Positions 43,897 through 53,110 of a DNA stretch of 64,000 nt are shown here, piece by piece (position 1 is the first letter of the stretch; the number at the start of each line of letters is the position of its first letter). The notes below the pieces were generated by a model. It was not told where the DNA came from, searched no databases, and worked only from the letters and a program-made list of their open reading frames with translations. The stretch comes from an uncultured cyanobacterium (GTDB taxonomy: Bacteria > Cyanobacteriota > Cyanobacteriia > Cyanobacteriales > Nostocaceae): contig CAIVAU010000112.1 of the NCBI GenBank assembly GCA_903903925.1, positions 1-64,000 of the forward strand. Reading direction: 5' to 3'. The translations under genes were made by a program, and so were the position numbers.

Positions 43897-43947
43897 ATAG
43901 GAGAGGGGGGAGGGTGGGGAGGGTGGGGAGGGTGGGGAGTGGGGGGA
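43897..43947. repeat. GGGTGGGGAG tandem repeat
   Basis: Four imperfect copies of a G-rich unit, part of the same repeat class as at 41022-41080. Confidence 0.85.
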
Positions 43948-44156
43948 GTCATGTTTTCTTCACCTTCTGAGCCTTCTTTACTTCCCATAATTTCTGCTCC
44001 CCATTCCGTGTACAATTTATTTTGTGCAAAAATAATAATTCGGTTTCAAGAAACATGCCCTATCTGGTGAGTAGTCACTAACCGGAGTAGTTTGGAGTTT
44101 TGCAAGTCAGTGAGGTGCAATGCTTTTGTCTAAAAGCTAGACACAAAGCCTTTTTT

Positions 44157-44199
<43 letters not shown>

Positions 44200-44265
44200 A
44201 TTCTCATTGCATCCGTTATCAGGGTCATTACTCGTTATTTGTCGTTAACAAAGAAGAGACTACGT

Positions 44266-45063
44266 ATGCCCTGTGCAATTAACCCAAGTATTTACGGCGA
44301 AGTAAAAAAGTTTTCCCTACTATTCCGTACTGCGGCTCCGTTCCCCCACATTGTGATAGATAACTTCCTAGATGAATCAGTCGCAAATGCTTTAATTGAG
44401 AACTTTCCTGACAATTCATCTATGCATCGTTGTCATCACTATTTGTTCGCTAATAAACGTGAATTGTCTTCGTGGAATAAGATTTCTAGCTCTTTTGATT
44501 CTCTTCATCAGAATTTACTGTCTGAGCAATTTCAGTCATTTATAAGAGCAATATCTGGGGAAGATTTATTCATGGATGCCGAATTTTGTGGGGATTTACA
44601 CCAAGGGAGTGACGGAGGGTTCCTAAAAATGCATACAGATTTCAATTTACATCCTTCACAGGATACTTGGGTACATAGGTTAAATGTCATGATTTATCTA
44701 AATAAAAATTGGCAACAAGAATATAATGGGGATTTGCAGTTGAGAAAGGGTCTGAAGGGAGGTATTAAAGAAATTTCTCCTGTGTTTAATCGTTGCGTTA
44801 TTATGCTGTCGGACGATACAACTTACCACGGTTATACTAGGCTAAATCTCCCCCAAAATATGACTCGTAAATCTATTGTTGTTCACTTCTACAAAGAAGA
44901 GTCTCCTAATAAAGTACCACGGAGAAAGATGACAACATGGGCTCCAGACGAGGAATCATTCCTTTTGAATGAAAATTCAACTAAGTTGTACAATTCATTA
45001 ACTTCATTAAAAAACCGTTTGTTAGGCTCATCTGCGGCTTACAAAGCTAAACGGAACAAATAG
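44266..45063 (+). CDS. 2-oxoglutarate/Fe(II)-dependent oxygenase
   Basis: A 265 aa protein with the prolyl-4-hydroxylase-like core. HTDFNLHP supplies the His-x-Asp iron ligands, YHGYTRLN the distal His, and TRKSIVVHFY the Arg that binds 2-oxoglutarate. ATG 44266 follows an AAGAAG-like site; a TTG start at 44239 is less likely. The substrate is unknown; related enzymes hydroxylate Pro, Asp or sugar-linked residues. A strong terminator lies right after the stop, so it is monocistronic. Confidence 0.85.
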   Translation: MPCAINPSIYGEVKKFSLLFRTAAPFPHIVIDNFLDESVANALIENFPDNSSMHRCHHYLFANKRELSSWNKISSSFDSLHQNLLSEQFQSFIRAISGEDLFMDAEFCGDLHQGSDGGFLKMHTDFNLHPSQDTWVHRLNVMIYLNKNWQQEYNGDLQLRKGLKGGIKEISPVFNRCVIMLSDDTTYHGYTRLNLPQNMTRKSIVVHFYKEESPNKVPRRKMTTWAPDEESFLLNENSTKLYNSLTSLKNRLLGSSAAYKAKRNK

Positions 45064-45066
45064 TAG

Positions 45067-45115
45067 GGGTGTGGGGTGTGGGGGAAGATTAAAGAACCGC
45101 ACCCCACACCCTTTT
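45067..45115. terminator. Rho-independent-type terminator between convergent genes
   Basis: GGGTGTGGGGTG (45067-45078) and CACCCCACACCC (45100-45111) form a perfect 12 bp stem, followed by TTTT. It lies between the oxygenase and phosphatase genes and can serve both. Confidence 0.85.
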
Positions 45116-45119
45116 GATA

Positions 45120-45758
45120 TCAGGTTCCGGGCAGACTAAGTAGGTGTTCAGGTAAATAATGGCGATCGCCCAGCACTTCTAGTAAAGGACCATAATCGCC
45201 AAACTTGACCATACTGATTGAAGCAGCAAGAGCATTGATGCGATCGCGGTAACGTCCTAAATCAATCCCCAAAAGGCTGCATAGTATAATTCTGATCGTT
45301 GCTTTATGAGAAACGACCAAGACATTACCAGTCGAATACTTTTCTTCAATTTCTGCGATGACAGGCATTGCGCGACTGGCAATTTGTACAGAGGTTTCTC
45401 CTCCAGTGGGTGAGTTCCAAGCTGGTTCAGCTAACCAACGGACATAATCATCTGCATAGTGCTGTTTGACAAACTCGAGTGTTTTCCCCTCCCACTCGCC
45501 ATACTTAATTTCCTTCAGACCCGGATGTAGTTCCATTGTCATCCCTAAAGCATCGCACAAGGGTTTTGCTGTAGCGATCGTGCGTTTCATGGGGCTAGCA
45601 TATACTGCTGCCCACGGTAAGGAATGGTAGGCATCCGCAAACGCCTTTGCCATCTGAGTGCCTTCTTCCGTCAATTCTGGATCTAGGTCACCACAGTAGC
45701 CCCCTGTCCGGCTATAAGTTGTTTCCCCGTGCCTGAGAAAATAGAGCCTTAAGCTCAT
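45120..45758 (-). CDS. Histidine phosphatase (phosphoglycerate-mutase-like)
   Basis: A 212 aa protein. The catalytic RHGE motif is in FLRHGETTYSRTGG, near residue 10; the second His is in VVSHKATIR; the Glu of the acid pair is in GEWEGKTLEFV. Such enzymes dephosphorylate small molecules or act as 2,3-bisphosphoglycerate mutases; the substrate cannot be told. It appears to be monocistronic. Confidence 0.9.
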   Translation of the reverse strand: MSLRLYFLRHGETTYSRTGGYCGDLDPELTEEGTQMAKAFADAYHSLPWAAVYASPMKRTIATAKPLCDALGMTMELHPGLKEIKYGEWEGKTLEFVKQHYADDYVRWLAEPAWNSPTGGETSVQIASRAMPVIAEIEEKYSTGNVLVVSHKATIRIILCSLLGIDLGRYRDRINALAASISMVKFGDYGPLLEVLGDRHYLPEHLLSLPGT

Positions 45759-45793
45759 AAATTTATCCTCATATCAATCAACATAGCAATCCT

Positions 45794-45874
<81 letters not shown>

Positions 45875-45883
45875 TATTCAATC

Positions 45884-47314
45884 ATGTTTTCTGAACTCAC
45901 AAAGGCGATCTCTAGCATAGATGTTTCTGTAGACTGGCTCGGTATTAGAGTAGTTAAAGAAACTTCATCTACTCGTAATATCCGCGACGGCTTACCCCAA
46001 AGTAACGGCAAATTCTCTACATCTGGAGCTATGCTCGAAGTTTTGGTAGATGGCTGTACGGGCTATGCAGCTAGCAATTCCCTGCAACTACAGTCCCTAC
46101 AAATTGCTGCCCAAACAGCGTATAAACAAGCACTTGCTGCCAAAAAGTGGTGGATATATCCTTTTCAAGCGGCTAGAGAGCGTCCTAAAGTGGTCGGTCA
46201 ATATACTTCCCCATACCTTGAATCTTTTGATGCTCTCAGTCCGGGGGAAATCAATGATTTCCTTGTCCGCATCTGCCATACCATGAAAGTCTCTGACAAG
46301 ATTGTACAAACTGTAGCCAGTACTAATACCACTGAGAGGGAAACTTGGTTTGTTAGTAGCAATGGCTCAGAAGTGTATCAAAGATTTATGTTTTTCGATA
46401 GCCATTACGGTGCTACCGCCCAAGATGGGGCGATCGTCCAGCAGCGCAGTGACAACGGCTTACATGCCAACTGTTACCAAGGTGGACTAGAACTTTTCAC
46501 AGCAGCAAACTTATTGCAGCGAGTACAACAAATTGGTGAACAGGCTGTAGAACTGCTGACAGCAGACGAATGCCCAACCACTCGGACAAATTTGGTGCTA
46601 GCACCAGATCAAATGATGCTGCAAATCCATGAAAGTGTGGGGCATCCTCTAGAAATTGATCGAATTTTAGGAGATGAACGTAACTACGCTGGGGGTAGCT
46701 TTGTTAAAAAAAGCGATTTCGGCAATTTGATCTATGGTTCACCACTCATGAATATGACCTTTGACCCCACAGTTCCTGGTGAATTAGCAAGCTATGGCTT
46801 TGATGATCTTGGAGAAGTGGCAAATCGAGAGTATTTAATCAAAGAAGGTATTCTCCAACGGGGTTTGGGTAGTCGTGAAAGTCAAGCAAGGGCTGGCGTT
46901 CCGGGAGTTGCTTGTGCTCGTGCTTGTTCTTGGAATCGACCGGCTATAGATCGCATGGCAAACTTGAATCTAGAGCCAGGGAAAGCTACATTTGATGAAA
47001 TCATCACTGGTATAGAACACGGCGTTTACATGGAATCTAACCGCTCATGGTCAATTGACGATCAGCGCTATAAATTTCAGTTTGGTTGCGAGTACGCTAA
47101 ATTGATTGAAAACGGTAAGCTTACTAAAACCTTGCGCAATCCCAACTATCGAGCCATTACTCCAGAGTTTTGGGGTAACTTAATCAATATAGGAAACTCT
47201 TCTACTTGGAAAATGTACGGTACTCCTTGCTGTGGTAAGGGAGAACCAAACCAGGCAATTTGGGTAGGACATGGTTCACCAGTTTGTGTATTTGCTAACA
47301 CGGAAATATTCTGA
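45884..47314 (+). CDS. tldD: TldD-like metallopeptidase
   Basis: A 476 aa protein of the TldD/PmbA family. The zinc motif HESVGH (HExxxH) is followed by a glycine-rich barrel (GDERNYAGGSF, GFDDLGEVANREYLI), as in TldD. With TldE it forms a heterodimer that degrades short unfolded peptides. Its partner gene is 74 bp downstream, separated by a TGAATTAT repeat. The start codon follows the ACTCCTG array, with no obvious ribosome site. Confidence 0.9.
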   Translation: MFSELTKAISSIDVSVDWLGIRVVKETSSTRNIRDGLPQSNGKFSTSGAMLEVLVDGCTGYAASNSLQLQSLQIAAQTAYKQALAAKKWWIYPFQAARERPKVVGQYTSPYLESFDALSPGEINDFLVRICHTMKVSDKIVQTVASTNTTERETWFVSSNGSEVYQRFMFFDSHYGATAQDGAIVQQRSDNGLHANCYQGGLELFTAANLLQRVQQIGEQAVELLTADECPTTRTNLVLAPDQMMLQIHESVGHPLEIDRILGDERNYAGGSFVKKSDFGNLIYGSPLMNMTFDPTVPGELASYGFDDLGEVANREYLIKEGILQRGLGSRESQARAGVPGVACARACSWNRPAIDRMANLNLEPGKATFDEIITGIEHGVYMESNRSWSIDDQRYKFQFGCEYAKLIENGKLTKTLRNPNYRAITPEFWGNLINIGNSSTWKMYGTPCCGKGEPNQAIWVGHGSPVCVFANTEIF

Positions 47315-47345
47315 ATTATGAATTATGAATTATGAATTATGAATT
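47312..47345. repeat. TGAATTAT tandem repeat between tldD and tldE
   Basis: Four copies of the octamer, starting at the tldD stop codon. Confidence 0.9.
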
Positions 47346-47388
47346 TTTAACTCCTAACTCCTAACTCTCTTTTTAGTGCAAAGTTCTG

Positions 47389-48735
47389 ATGAAAAAAGAA
47401 GAATTAAATATCCTTGAGGTTGGTTTTAACCAATTAATTGAAGCTCTGCTGGATAAAAAAGAAGAAAGTGAAGACTTCACTGTGAAACTGAGCAGTGAGC
47501 AGAGTCAATTTACTCGTTTCAATCACGCTAAGGTGCGACAAACAGGTCAGGTTGCTGATGGTTGGATTGAACTGAATTTGATGCAAAATCAGCGCAGTGG
47601 TTTTCGGCAGTTTCCTTGGACTGGAAATTGGGAAATGGATTGGCAGGTGACCTATACAGCTTTACGGGATCTACGTGAAGAACTGCCTCAGTTACCAGTC
47701 GATCCGTATTTAGTTTTACCATCAGGAACAAATACTAGCCAGGAAATACATTCGGGAAATTTATTGGCAGCAGAAGCAGTTGTACCGACAGTACTGGAAC
47801 TAGTTAGAGAGTTAGATTTTGCTGGCTTATATGCTGGAGGGATTGTCATTAAAGGTTATGGTGATTCTAGTGGGCAAAAACACTGGTTTGCCACTGATTC
47901 TTTTACATTAGACTACTCTTTATTTACGACTGAAGGACAAGCGGTTAAGGGTATTTTTGCAGGTAGTGATTGGAATAATGAAGCTTACATAGCCCAAATC
48001 AATGATGCAAAAAAACAACTAGAACTATTTTCCCGTTCTGCTAAGGAATTACCAAGAGGACAATACAAAACTTATTTTGCTCCAGCTGCGGTTGCTGAGT
48101 TATTGACTATGCTTTCTTGGGGAGGTGTAAGTGAAGCTGATTTACAACAAGGAGGCAGTGCTTTAGCTTCTTTGTGGCGCAAAGAAAAGCAGTTGTCTCC
48201 TGCATTTAGGTTGAAAGAAAACTTTCAGCGGGGGTTGACGCCGCGATTTAATGAATGGGGAGAAATGGCAGCACCGGAATTACTTTTAGTTGAAAACGGT
48301 GTTCTGGTAAATACGTTGGTGAATTCTCGCACAGCTAAGGAATATCAAAAAACTAGTAATGGTGCTGATGGTCAGGAGTCTTTGCGTACACCAGAAGTGA
48401 GTCCAGGAAATTTAGAATTTGGGCAGATTTTACCTAGTTTGGATACAGGGTTGTATGTATCAAATTTACATTACTTAAATTGGAGCGATCGCCCCACTGG
48501 TCGAATCACAGGTATGACTCGTTATGCCTGTTTTTGGGTAGAAGGTGGCGAAATCATTGCCCCGATTGAAAATTTGCGCTTTGATGAAAGCCTTTATCGC
48601 TTCTGGGGAGAAAACTTGGTAGATTTGACCAATTTTCAAGAATTCATCCCGGAAGTTGGAACATACAAAGAACGCCAACTCGGAGGTAGTATGGTTCCTG
48701 GTATGTTGGTAGAGGATTTTACTTACACGTTGTAG
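47389..48735 (+). CDS. tldE: TldE/PmbA-like partner of TldD
   Basis: A 448 aa protein of the TldD/PmbA family that lacks the HExxxH motif, as the non-catalytic TldE partner does. It has the common N-terminal domain (FTRFNHAKVRQTGQVADGWI) and C-terminal barrel (MTRYACFWVEGGEIIAPIEN). Together with the TldD product it should form a peptide-degrading dimer. Its ATG lies 12 bp after a GTGCAAAG stretch without a clear Shine-Dalgarno. Confidence 0.88.
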   Translation: MKKEELNILEVGFNQLIEALLDKKEESEDFTVKLSSEQSQFTRFNHAKVRQTGQVADGWIELNLMQNQRSGFRQFPWTGNWEMDWQVTYTALRDLREELPQLPVDPYLVLPSGTNTSQEIHSGNLLAAEAVVPTVLELVRELDFAGLYAGGIVIKGYGDSSGQKHWFATDSFTLDYSLFTTEGQAVKGIFAGSDWNNEAYIAQINDAKKQLELFSRSAKELPRGQYKTYFAPAAVAELLTMLSWGGVSEADLQQGGSALASLWRKEKQLSPAFRLKENFQRGLTPRFNEWGEMAAPELLLVENGVLVNTLVNSRTAKEYQKTSNGADGQESLRTPEVSPGNLEFGQILPSLDTGLYVSNLHYLNWSDRPTGRITGMTRYACFWVEGGEIIAPIENLRFDESLYRFWGENLVDLTNFQEFIPEVGTYKERQLGGSMVPGMLVEDFTYTL

Positions 48736-48817
48736 TTCAGGAACCCAGAAGATAATTGCTCTAAATGGTAGTATTAATAGGATAATAGTAGAGAACGCAA
48801 CGATTTAAATCTAAACA

Positions 48818-49267
48818 GTGTCTGCTAAAGATGCTTTTCATGCCGTTGTTAAAATCGGTCTCCATAAGGATGGCTGGTTGATTACCCATGACCCATATCC
48901 TTTACAAGCTGGTACGTTTAACCTTGCTATAGATCTCGGTGCGCAAAAAGTTATTGCTGCCCAGAAGCAAGGGTTGAAAATTGCCGTGGAAATCAAAAGT
49001 TTCCTTGGTCCATCCAATATTTCAGAATTTTATGGAGCGCTGGGACAATTCATTGCATATCGAACTGCCTTACGGACCCAAGATCCAGAACGTATTTTGT
49101 ATTTGGCAGTATCCAGAGATATTTACGAGCGATTTTTTCTAACTCCGTTTATTCAAGAACTTGTTGAGCAAAATCAGCTTTACATCCTGATCTACAATAT
49201 TGATCTGGAGGTGATCGAACGATGGCTACCCTTGATGAATACCGAGGACACATCCAAAACCTGCTAA
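48818..49267 (+). CDS. xisH: XisH-family protein
   Basis: A 149 aa protein. MSAKDAFHAVVKIGLHKDGW and the motif KIAVEIKSFLGPSNISEFYG (Glu-x-Lys, nuclease-like) are typical of XisH. XisH and XisI control excision of the fdxN DNA element in heterocysts in Anabaena but are also found widely without that element. GTG start at 48818. It overlaps xisI by 46 bp. The GTG and short upstream gap leave the start open. Confidence 0.88.
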   Translation: MSAKDAFHAVVKIGLHKDGWLITHDPYPLQAGTFNLAIDLGAQKVIAAQKQGLKIAVEIKSFLGPSNISEFYGALGQFIAYRTALRTQDPERILYLAVSRDIYERFFLTPFIQELVEQNQLYILIYNIDLEVIERWLPLMNTEDTSKTC

Positions 49268-49554
49268 CAGAACAAGCGAAGCTCGTCTGGGATCAACGCA
49301 TCCAGGCCCAGACTATTTTTGATACTGAACGCGACCACTACCAATTGGTCTACGTTGGTTGGCGTGAGTCGAAGCGATTGTATGGTACTGTCCTTCACCT
49401 CGACATCATTGATGGCAAAATTTGGATTCAGCAGGATGGTACTGAAGTTGGCATTGCAAACCAATTGGTGGAACTCGGTGTCCCCAAGCAGGACATTGTT
49501 TTAGGTTTTAACCCGCCAAAGATGCGTCAGTACACGGAATTTGCTACAGGGTAA
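49222..49554 (+). CDS. xisI: XisI-family protein
   Basis: A 110 aa protein: MATLDEYRGHIQNLLTEQAK, QTIFDTERDHYQLVYVGW, VPKQDIVLGFNPPKMRQYT. This is a complete XisI. It should pair with the overlapping XisH. A decayed copy of the same pair follows directly. Confidence 0.9.
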   Translation: MATLDEYRGHIQNLLTEQAKLVWDQRIQAQTIFDTERDHYQLVYVGWRESKRLYGTVLHLDIIDGKIWIQQDGTEVGIANQLVELGVPKQDIVLGFNPPKMRQYTEFATG

Positions 49555-49567
49555 CAATTTTGCTCCC

Positions 49568-49708
49568 ATGGAAAATTTGCCTTTTAGTGATGTTTACAAC
49601 TTCTGTAAGCAAAAATTGGATTTTGCTCAGTTGGTTGTCCAGACTAATCGAATTAACCTTGTTGTCTATGATCCAGTGCTGGAGACAATTGTGCAATGGC
49701 TAAGCTAG
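49568..49708 (+). pseudogene. C-terminal remnant of a second XisH-like gene
   Basis: A 46-codon frame (MENLPFSDVYNFCKQKLDFA ... NLVVYDPVLETIVQWLS) resembles the last third of XisH and ends inside the following XisI-like gene, just as the intact pair overlaps. The N-terminal two thirds are missing; the previous gene's stop is only 13 bp before. It could be translated as a short peptide but not as a working XisH. Confidence 0.55.
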
Positions 49709-50364
49709 AAGTGTATCGTCAGGCAGTACAACAGATCTTAAGTAAGTACGGTAGTTACAAACCCATTAACCTTAACATCGAGGTACAGACTATCTTTGAC
49801 ACTGAACGCAATCACTACCAACTTGTGAACGTAGGTTGGGACAATGATAGAAGAGTACATAGTTGCTCAATTCATATCGACCTCAAGCCGGATGGTAAGG
49901 TATGGATACAACTTAATAATACCGAATTGGATGTTAAACTCAAGGAAATTGATCTCAAGCTTTCTAAAAATTATACCTTAGTTGGTCAAGCTGTTGCTGA
50001 TATTTTACGAAAAGCCGAACCTCTTCATCAAGATTCTATTGTATCTTTATTTGATCCCATTAGGAAGCTAGATGAGGAACGGAGTCTGATTGTAGAAGAA
50101 ATAAAAAAAATTAAGGCTAAGCAAGCTGAACAACTTAAGGCACAAGAGTTACTCAAAATAAAAAAACAAGTTCAGGATGAACTGCAAAAATTCCAAGAAC
50201 TAAAAGATTTGGGAGTCATGGATCAAGAAGAATTTGAAGTAACAGAAGCCAAGCTAAACAAACGGATCAATAATTTCGAGAAACTTTATAGCTTAAAGAC
50301 TGCTTTTGAGCGAAATTTAATTAGCCAGCAAGAATACATAAGTAGAAAAGCGATGCTTGAATGA
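49696..50364 (+). CDS. XisI-like N-terminus fused to a coiled-coil/SHOCT-like tail
   Basis: A 222 aa protein. Residues 1-80 match XisI (QTIFDTERNHYQLVNVGWDN, KVWIQLNNTELD), but the XisI end (VPKxDIVLGFxPP) is absent. Residues 100-222 are helical, with a coiled coil (RKLDEERSLIVEEIKKIKAK) and two SHOCT-like segments (LKDLGVMDQEEFEVTEAKL, FERNLISQQEYISRKAMLE). It looks like a chimera. The function is unknown. It is followed by a 15 bp perfect hairpin. Confidence 0.75.
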   Translation: MAKLEVYRQAVQQILSKYGSYKPINLNIEVQTIFDTERNHYQLVNVGWDNDRRVHSCSIHIDLKPDGKVWIQLNNTELDVKLKEIDLKLSKNYTLVGQAVADILRKAEPLHQDSIVSLFDPIRKLDEERSLIVEEIKKIKAKQAEQLKAQELLKIKKQVQDELQKFQELKDLGVMDQEEFEVTEAKLNKRINNFEKLYSLKTAFERNLISQQEYISRKAMLE

Positions 50365-50386
50365 AACTGAGGGGTAAGCCTTCTTG

Positions 50387-50424
50387 GTTCGTAGTTGCTA
50401 AAAGCATTCTTAGCAACTACGAAC
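50387..50424 (+). terminator. 15 bp perfect hairpin after the XisI chimera
   Basis: GTTCGTAGTTGCTAA and TTAGCAACTACGAAC form a perfect stem with loop AAGCATTC. The U-run is weak (TCATTAATAG). Confidence 0.6.
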
Positions 50425-50595
50425 TCATTAATAGGTATTCGTTTACACCTTTTTTTCGTGTAGTCACTGAGTTGTACATTGTTCAAATTGGTGTAAATCT
50501 TATGTTTCTTTACAAAATGTCATAATTATGTAAGATTTATTAAATAAAGCGAAAGAGATTTTCGCGCTTCTTCACATAAAGACGTCAGTAATCCC

Positions 50596-51672
50596 ATGGA
50601 ACTGAACAATAGTGCATCACGACTTCCCTTTGCCTCGTTCCTGTTAATTGCACCCTTTTTCCTTTGGGGTACAGCAATGGTGGCAATGAAAGGAGTCATG
50701 CCTCACACTGCACCATTGTTCATGGTGGGAGTGCGTCTAGTACCAGCCGGAGTGTTAATTTTAATCGCAGCAGCATTCATGGGTAGACCCCAACCCAAAG
50801 GTTGGGCAGCATGGCTGTGGATTGCATTATTTGCTTTGGTGGACGGAACGCTATTTCAAGGCTTTTTGGCAGAGGGATTAGCGAGAACAGGTGCTGGGTT
50901 GGGGTCTGTCATGATTGACTCTCAACCATTGGCTGTTGCACTGCTTTCGCTTTGGCTATTTCAGGAATATATTGGTCTTTGGGGATGGCTAGGACTAGCT
51001 GTGGGAGTCGCAGGCATCAGTTTAATTGGCTTGCCCAATGAGTGGATTTTGAATCTGATCTCTGGTTCTACTCCCCCCACTCTCCCACTCTCCCACTCTC
51101 TCTTAGAAAGCGGTGAGTGGTTAATGCTTTTAGCTGCACTGAGTATGGCAGTGGGAACTGTCATGATCCGGTTTGTCAGTCGCTATGCTGATCCCGTAAC
51201 CGCTACCGGATGGCACATGATTTTGGGTGGATTGCCCCTATGGGGAATGTCATTAGCTGTAGAATCCCAGCAGTGGGTGAATATCGTTCCATCTGACTGG
51301 ATGGCTTTAGCATATGCTACAGTGTTTGGGAGTGCGATCGCCTACGGATTATTTTTCTATTTTGCCTCTAGCGGTAATCTCACCAGTCTAAGCTCCCTAA
51401 CTTTCCTTACACCCGTATTTGCTCTGATATTTGGTAATTTGTTGCTCAACGAAGTCCTAAGTCAAGTGCAATGGGTAGGAGTTAGCCTGACTTTAATCAG
51501 CATCTATCTCATCAACCAGCGCTATACCTTGTCAGGGAGAAGTCAGACATTTGAGGCAGGCGAACCAGCTACTACACAGCAGAAGGCAGTGTTAGAAACA
51601 TCTGACCAAAAGCTGAAACCGATAACTATCTCCGTAAGAGAATCGGAACCAGAAATTTTGCCCCGATCATGA
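50596..51672 (+). CDS. EamA-family (drug/metabolite) transporter
   Basis: A 358 aa protein with about ten membrane helices in two EamA repeats (FFLWGTAMVAMKGVM near the start; TPVFALIFGNLLLNE near the end). Such proteins export amino acids or other metabolites; the substrate is unknown. Between helices 5 and 6 an in-frame tandem repeat insertion encodes GSTPPTLPLSHSLL. The C-terminal 50 residues are polar. It appears to be a single gene. Confidence 0.88.
   Translation: MELNNSASRLPFASFLLIAPFFLWGTAMVAMKGVMPHTAPLFMVGVRLVPAGVLILIAAAFMGRPQPKGWAAWLWIALFALVDGTLFQGFLAEGLARTGAGLGSVMIDSQPLAVALLSLWLFQEYIGLWGWLGLAVGVAGISLIGLPNEWILNLISGSTPPTLPLSHSLLESGEWLMLLAALSMAVGTVMIRFVSRYADPVTATGWHMILGGLPLWGMSLAVESQQWVNIVPSDWMALAYATVFGSAIAYGLFFYFASSGNLTSLSSLTFLTPVFALIFGNLLLNEVLSQVQWVGVSLTLISIYLINQRYTLSGRSQTFEAGEPATTQQKAVLETSDQKLKPITISVRESEPEILPRS
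51070..51105 (+). repeat. CTCCCA tandem repeat inside the EamA gene
   Basis: Imperfect CTCCCAC(T) units kept in frame in a loop between membrane helices. Confidence 0.7.
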
Positions 51673-51776
51673 TTAAATATTAGTAACACTCAGGGTGTAG
51701 CGAATATTGTTTTTGTCAAAAAAAAACTCAAGAACTTTAAGTTAAGCTTAAATTATCTTGGTAGTGATCACTGCCA

Positions 51777-52973
51777 ATGCACGTTCTGGCTGAAACTTTT
51801 TATATGAGGCTAAGAAGTCCCTCAATTCTAATCATCACCTGTCTTACTTGCCTGGGATCTGACCTCAGTTCAGCAAGTGCAATCACACATAGCCTAACAT
51901 CCGAAATCAAAATTGCTTCTGCCAGTTTCAACGATACTACCCAACGATCTATCCTCAGACCTGGGAGTATAGGTAGGGAAGTGAAGGCACTGCAAAGTCA
52001 ACTCAAGGATCTAGGATACTACCATGACCTGATAGATGGGCTGTACGGTGGCAATACCAGTCTTGCTGTCTCTAAATTTCAGCAAACAAGGGGTTTGATA
52101 GCAGACGGAGTTTTTGGGACGACGACTCAAGTAATACTTGAGCCAATAGTTAAGAAAAAACTACTATTATCTTCTACTACCAGTGTTACCACCAACAAGA
52201 GTGGAAAGCAAAAGGGAGGAGAGTCAGGTTTAGTATGGTGGTCACTAGTTGGTATAGGTGGTTTGGGGATGGTTGGGGCACTACTGTATCTGATGAAATG
52301 GTACGGAGAAGTAAAAAAAGTCCCAAACTTAGAAACCTCAGATCCTGAAACATATGACCAAAATTACACCAACCAAGTTAAGCCATCCTTAAAAAAGTTA
52401 GATTCTACAACTGGACTATCTAACAACCCTGTTTTCACCAGTCAGCAAGAAGCAACATCACCCCCGGCAAAAAAATTGTTTTCATCAGAAACAACGACTC
52501 ACCTTGCCAAAGTCAACATCGTTGACGAATTGATTAACGACTTACGTCATCCCGAACCAGTACAGCGGCGCAAGGCTATCTGGGATTTGGGTCAGCAGGG
52601 AGACTCACGGGCAATTCAGCCACTGGTAGAGTTGATGACTGACTCAGATTCTCGACAACGGAGTTTAATTTTGGCAGCTTTGGCAGAGATTGGCATCCGC
52701 ACCCTTAAACCAATGAACCACGCTTTAGCCATATCACTGCAAGATGAAAGCCCACAAGTGCGACAAAATGCTATCCGTGACCTGACTCGTGTCTATGACT
52801 CAATGGCTCAAATTAGCCAAATGTTGTCCCATGCAGTACAAGATCCCGATGCTGAAGTGCAAGCAACAGCCCGATATGCTCTTTCACAAATGAATCGTAT
52901 CCGTCCCTTACCCCCTCAGCGAATAGACGAGATAGAGAGAAAGGGGGAAAACCGCCAACAGAAAAATTCGTGA
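51777..52973 (+). CDS. Peptidoglycan-binding and HEAT-repeat membrane protein
   Basis: A 398 aa protein. The N-terminal hydrophobic segment (SPSILIITCLTCLGSDLS) is a signal or anchor. A PG_binding_1 domain (about 60-115, KALQSQLKDLGYYHDLIDGL) is followed by a membrane helix (about 160-180) and a C-terminal array of HEAT-like repeats (about 245-380, RRKAIWDLGQQGDSRAIQPL). The peptidoglycan-binding part would face the periplasm and the HEAT part the cytoplasm. ATG 51804 is an alternative start. The role is unknown; a link from cell wall to cytoplasm is inferred. Confidence 0.82.
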   Translation: MHVLAETFYMRLRSPSILIITCLTCLGSDLSSASAITHSLTSEIKIASASFNDTTQRSILRPGSIGREVKALQSQLKDLGYYHDLIDGLYGGNTSLAVSKFQQTRGLIADGVFGTTTQVILEPIVKKKLLLSSTTSVTTNKSGKQKGGESGLVWWSLVGIGGLGMVGALLYLMKWYGEVKKVPNLETSDPETYDQNYTNQVKPSLKKLDSTTGLSNNPVFTSQQEATSPPAKKLFSSETTTHLAKVNIVDELINDLRHPEPVQRRKAIWDLGQQGDSRAIQPLVELMTDSDSRQRSLILAALAEIGIRTLKPMNHALAISLQDESPQVRQNAIRDLTRVYDSMAQISQMLSHAVQDPDAEVQATARYALSQMNRIRPLPPQRIDEIERKGENRQQKNS

Positions 52974-53009
52974 ATTCAGGCATAAACAATAGACATCTCC
53001 AGAAATGAT

Positions 53010-53037
53010 GTAGGGGCGTATTGCAATACGCCCCTAC
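53010..53037. repeat. 28 bp perfect palindrome
   Basis: The palindrome begins GTAGGGGCGTATTG and is its own reverse complement. It is followed by a TGAATTAT-type repeat (53088-53110). It may form a hairpin at the end of the preceding transcript. Confidence 0.9.
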
Positions 53038-53087
53038 CAAGGATTTCAACGGACGCATAATTAATTTTCACGACTATGTCTAATAAC

Positions 53088-53110
53088 TCATAATTCATAA
53101 TTCATAATTC
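53088..53110. repeat. ATAATTC tandem repeat touching the LD-carboxypeptidase start
   Basis: Three copies of CATAATT; the ATG of the next gene is formed at the edge of the repeat (TTCATG). There is no separate ribosome site. Confidence 0.85.

Noticed and set aside
45884..48735. TldD/TldE pair as a RiPP leader protease for the locus
   Set aside because: TldD/TldE mature some RiPPs elsewhere, but this pair is 22 kb from the RiPP genes, is found widely as a housekeeping pair and lacks the operator motif. The C39 exporter already explains leader cleavage.
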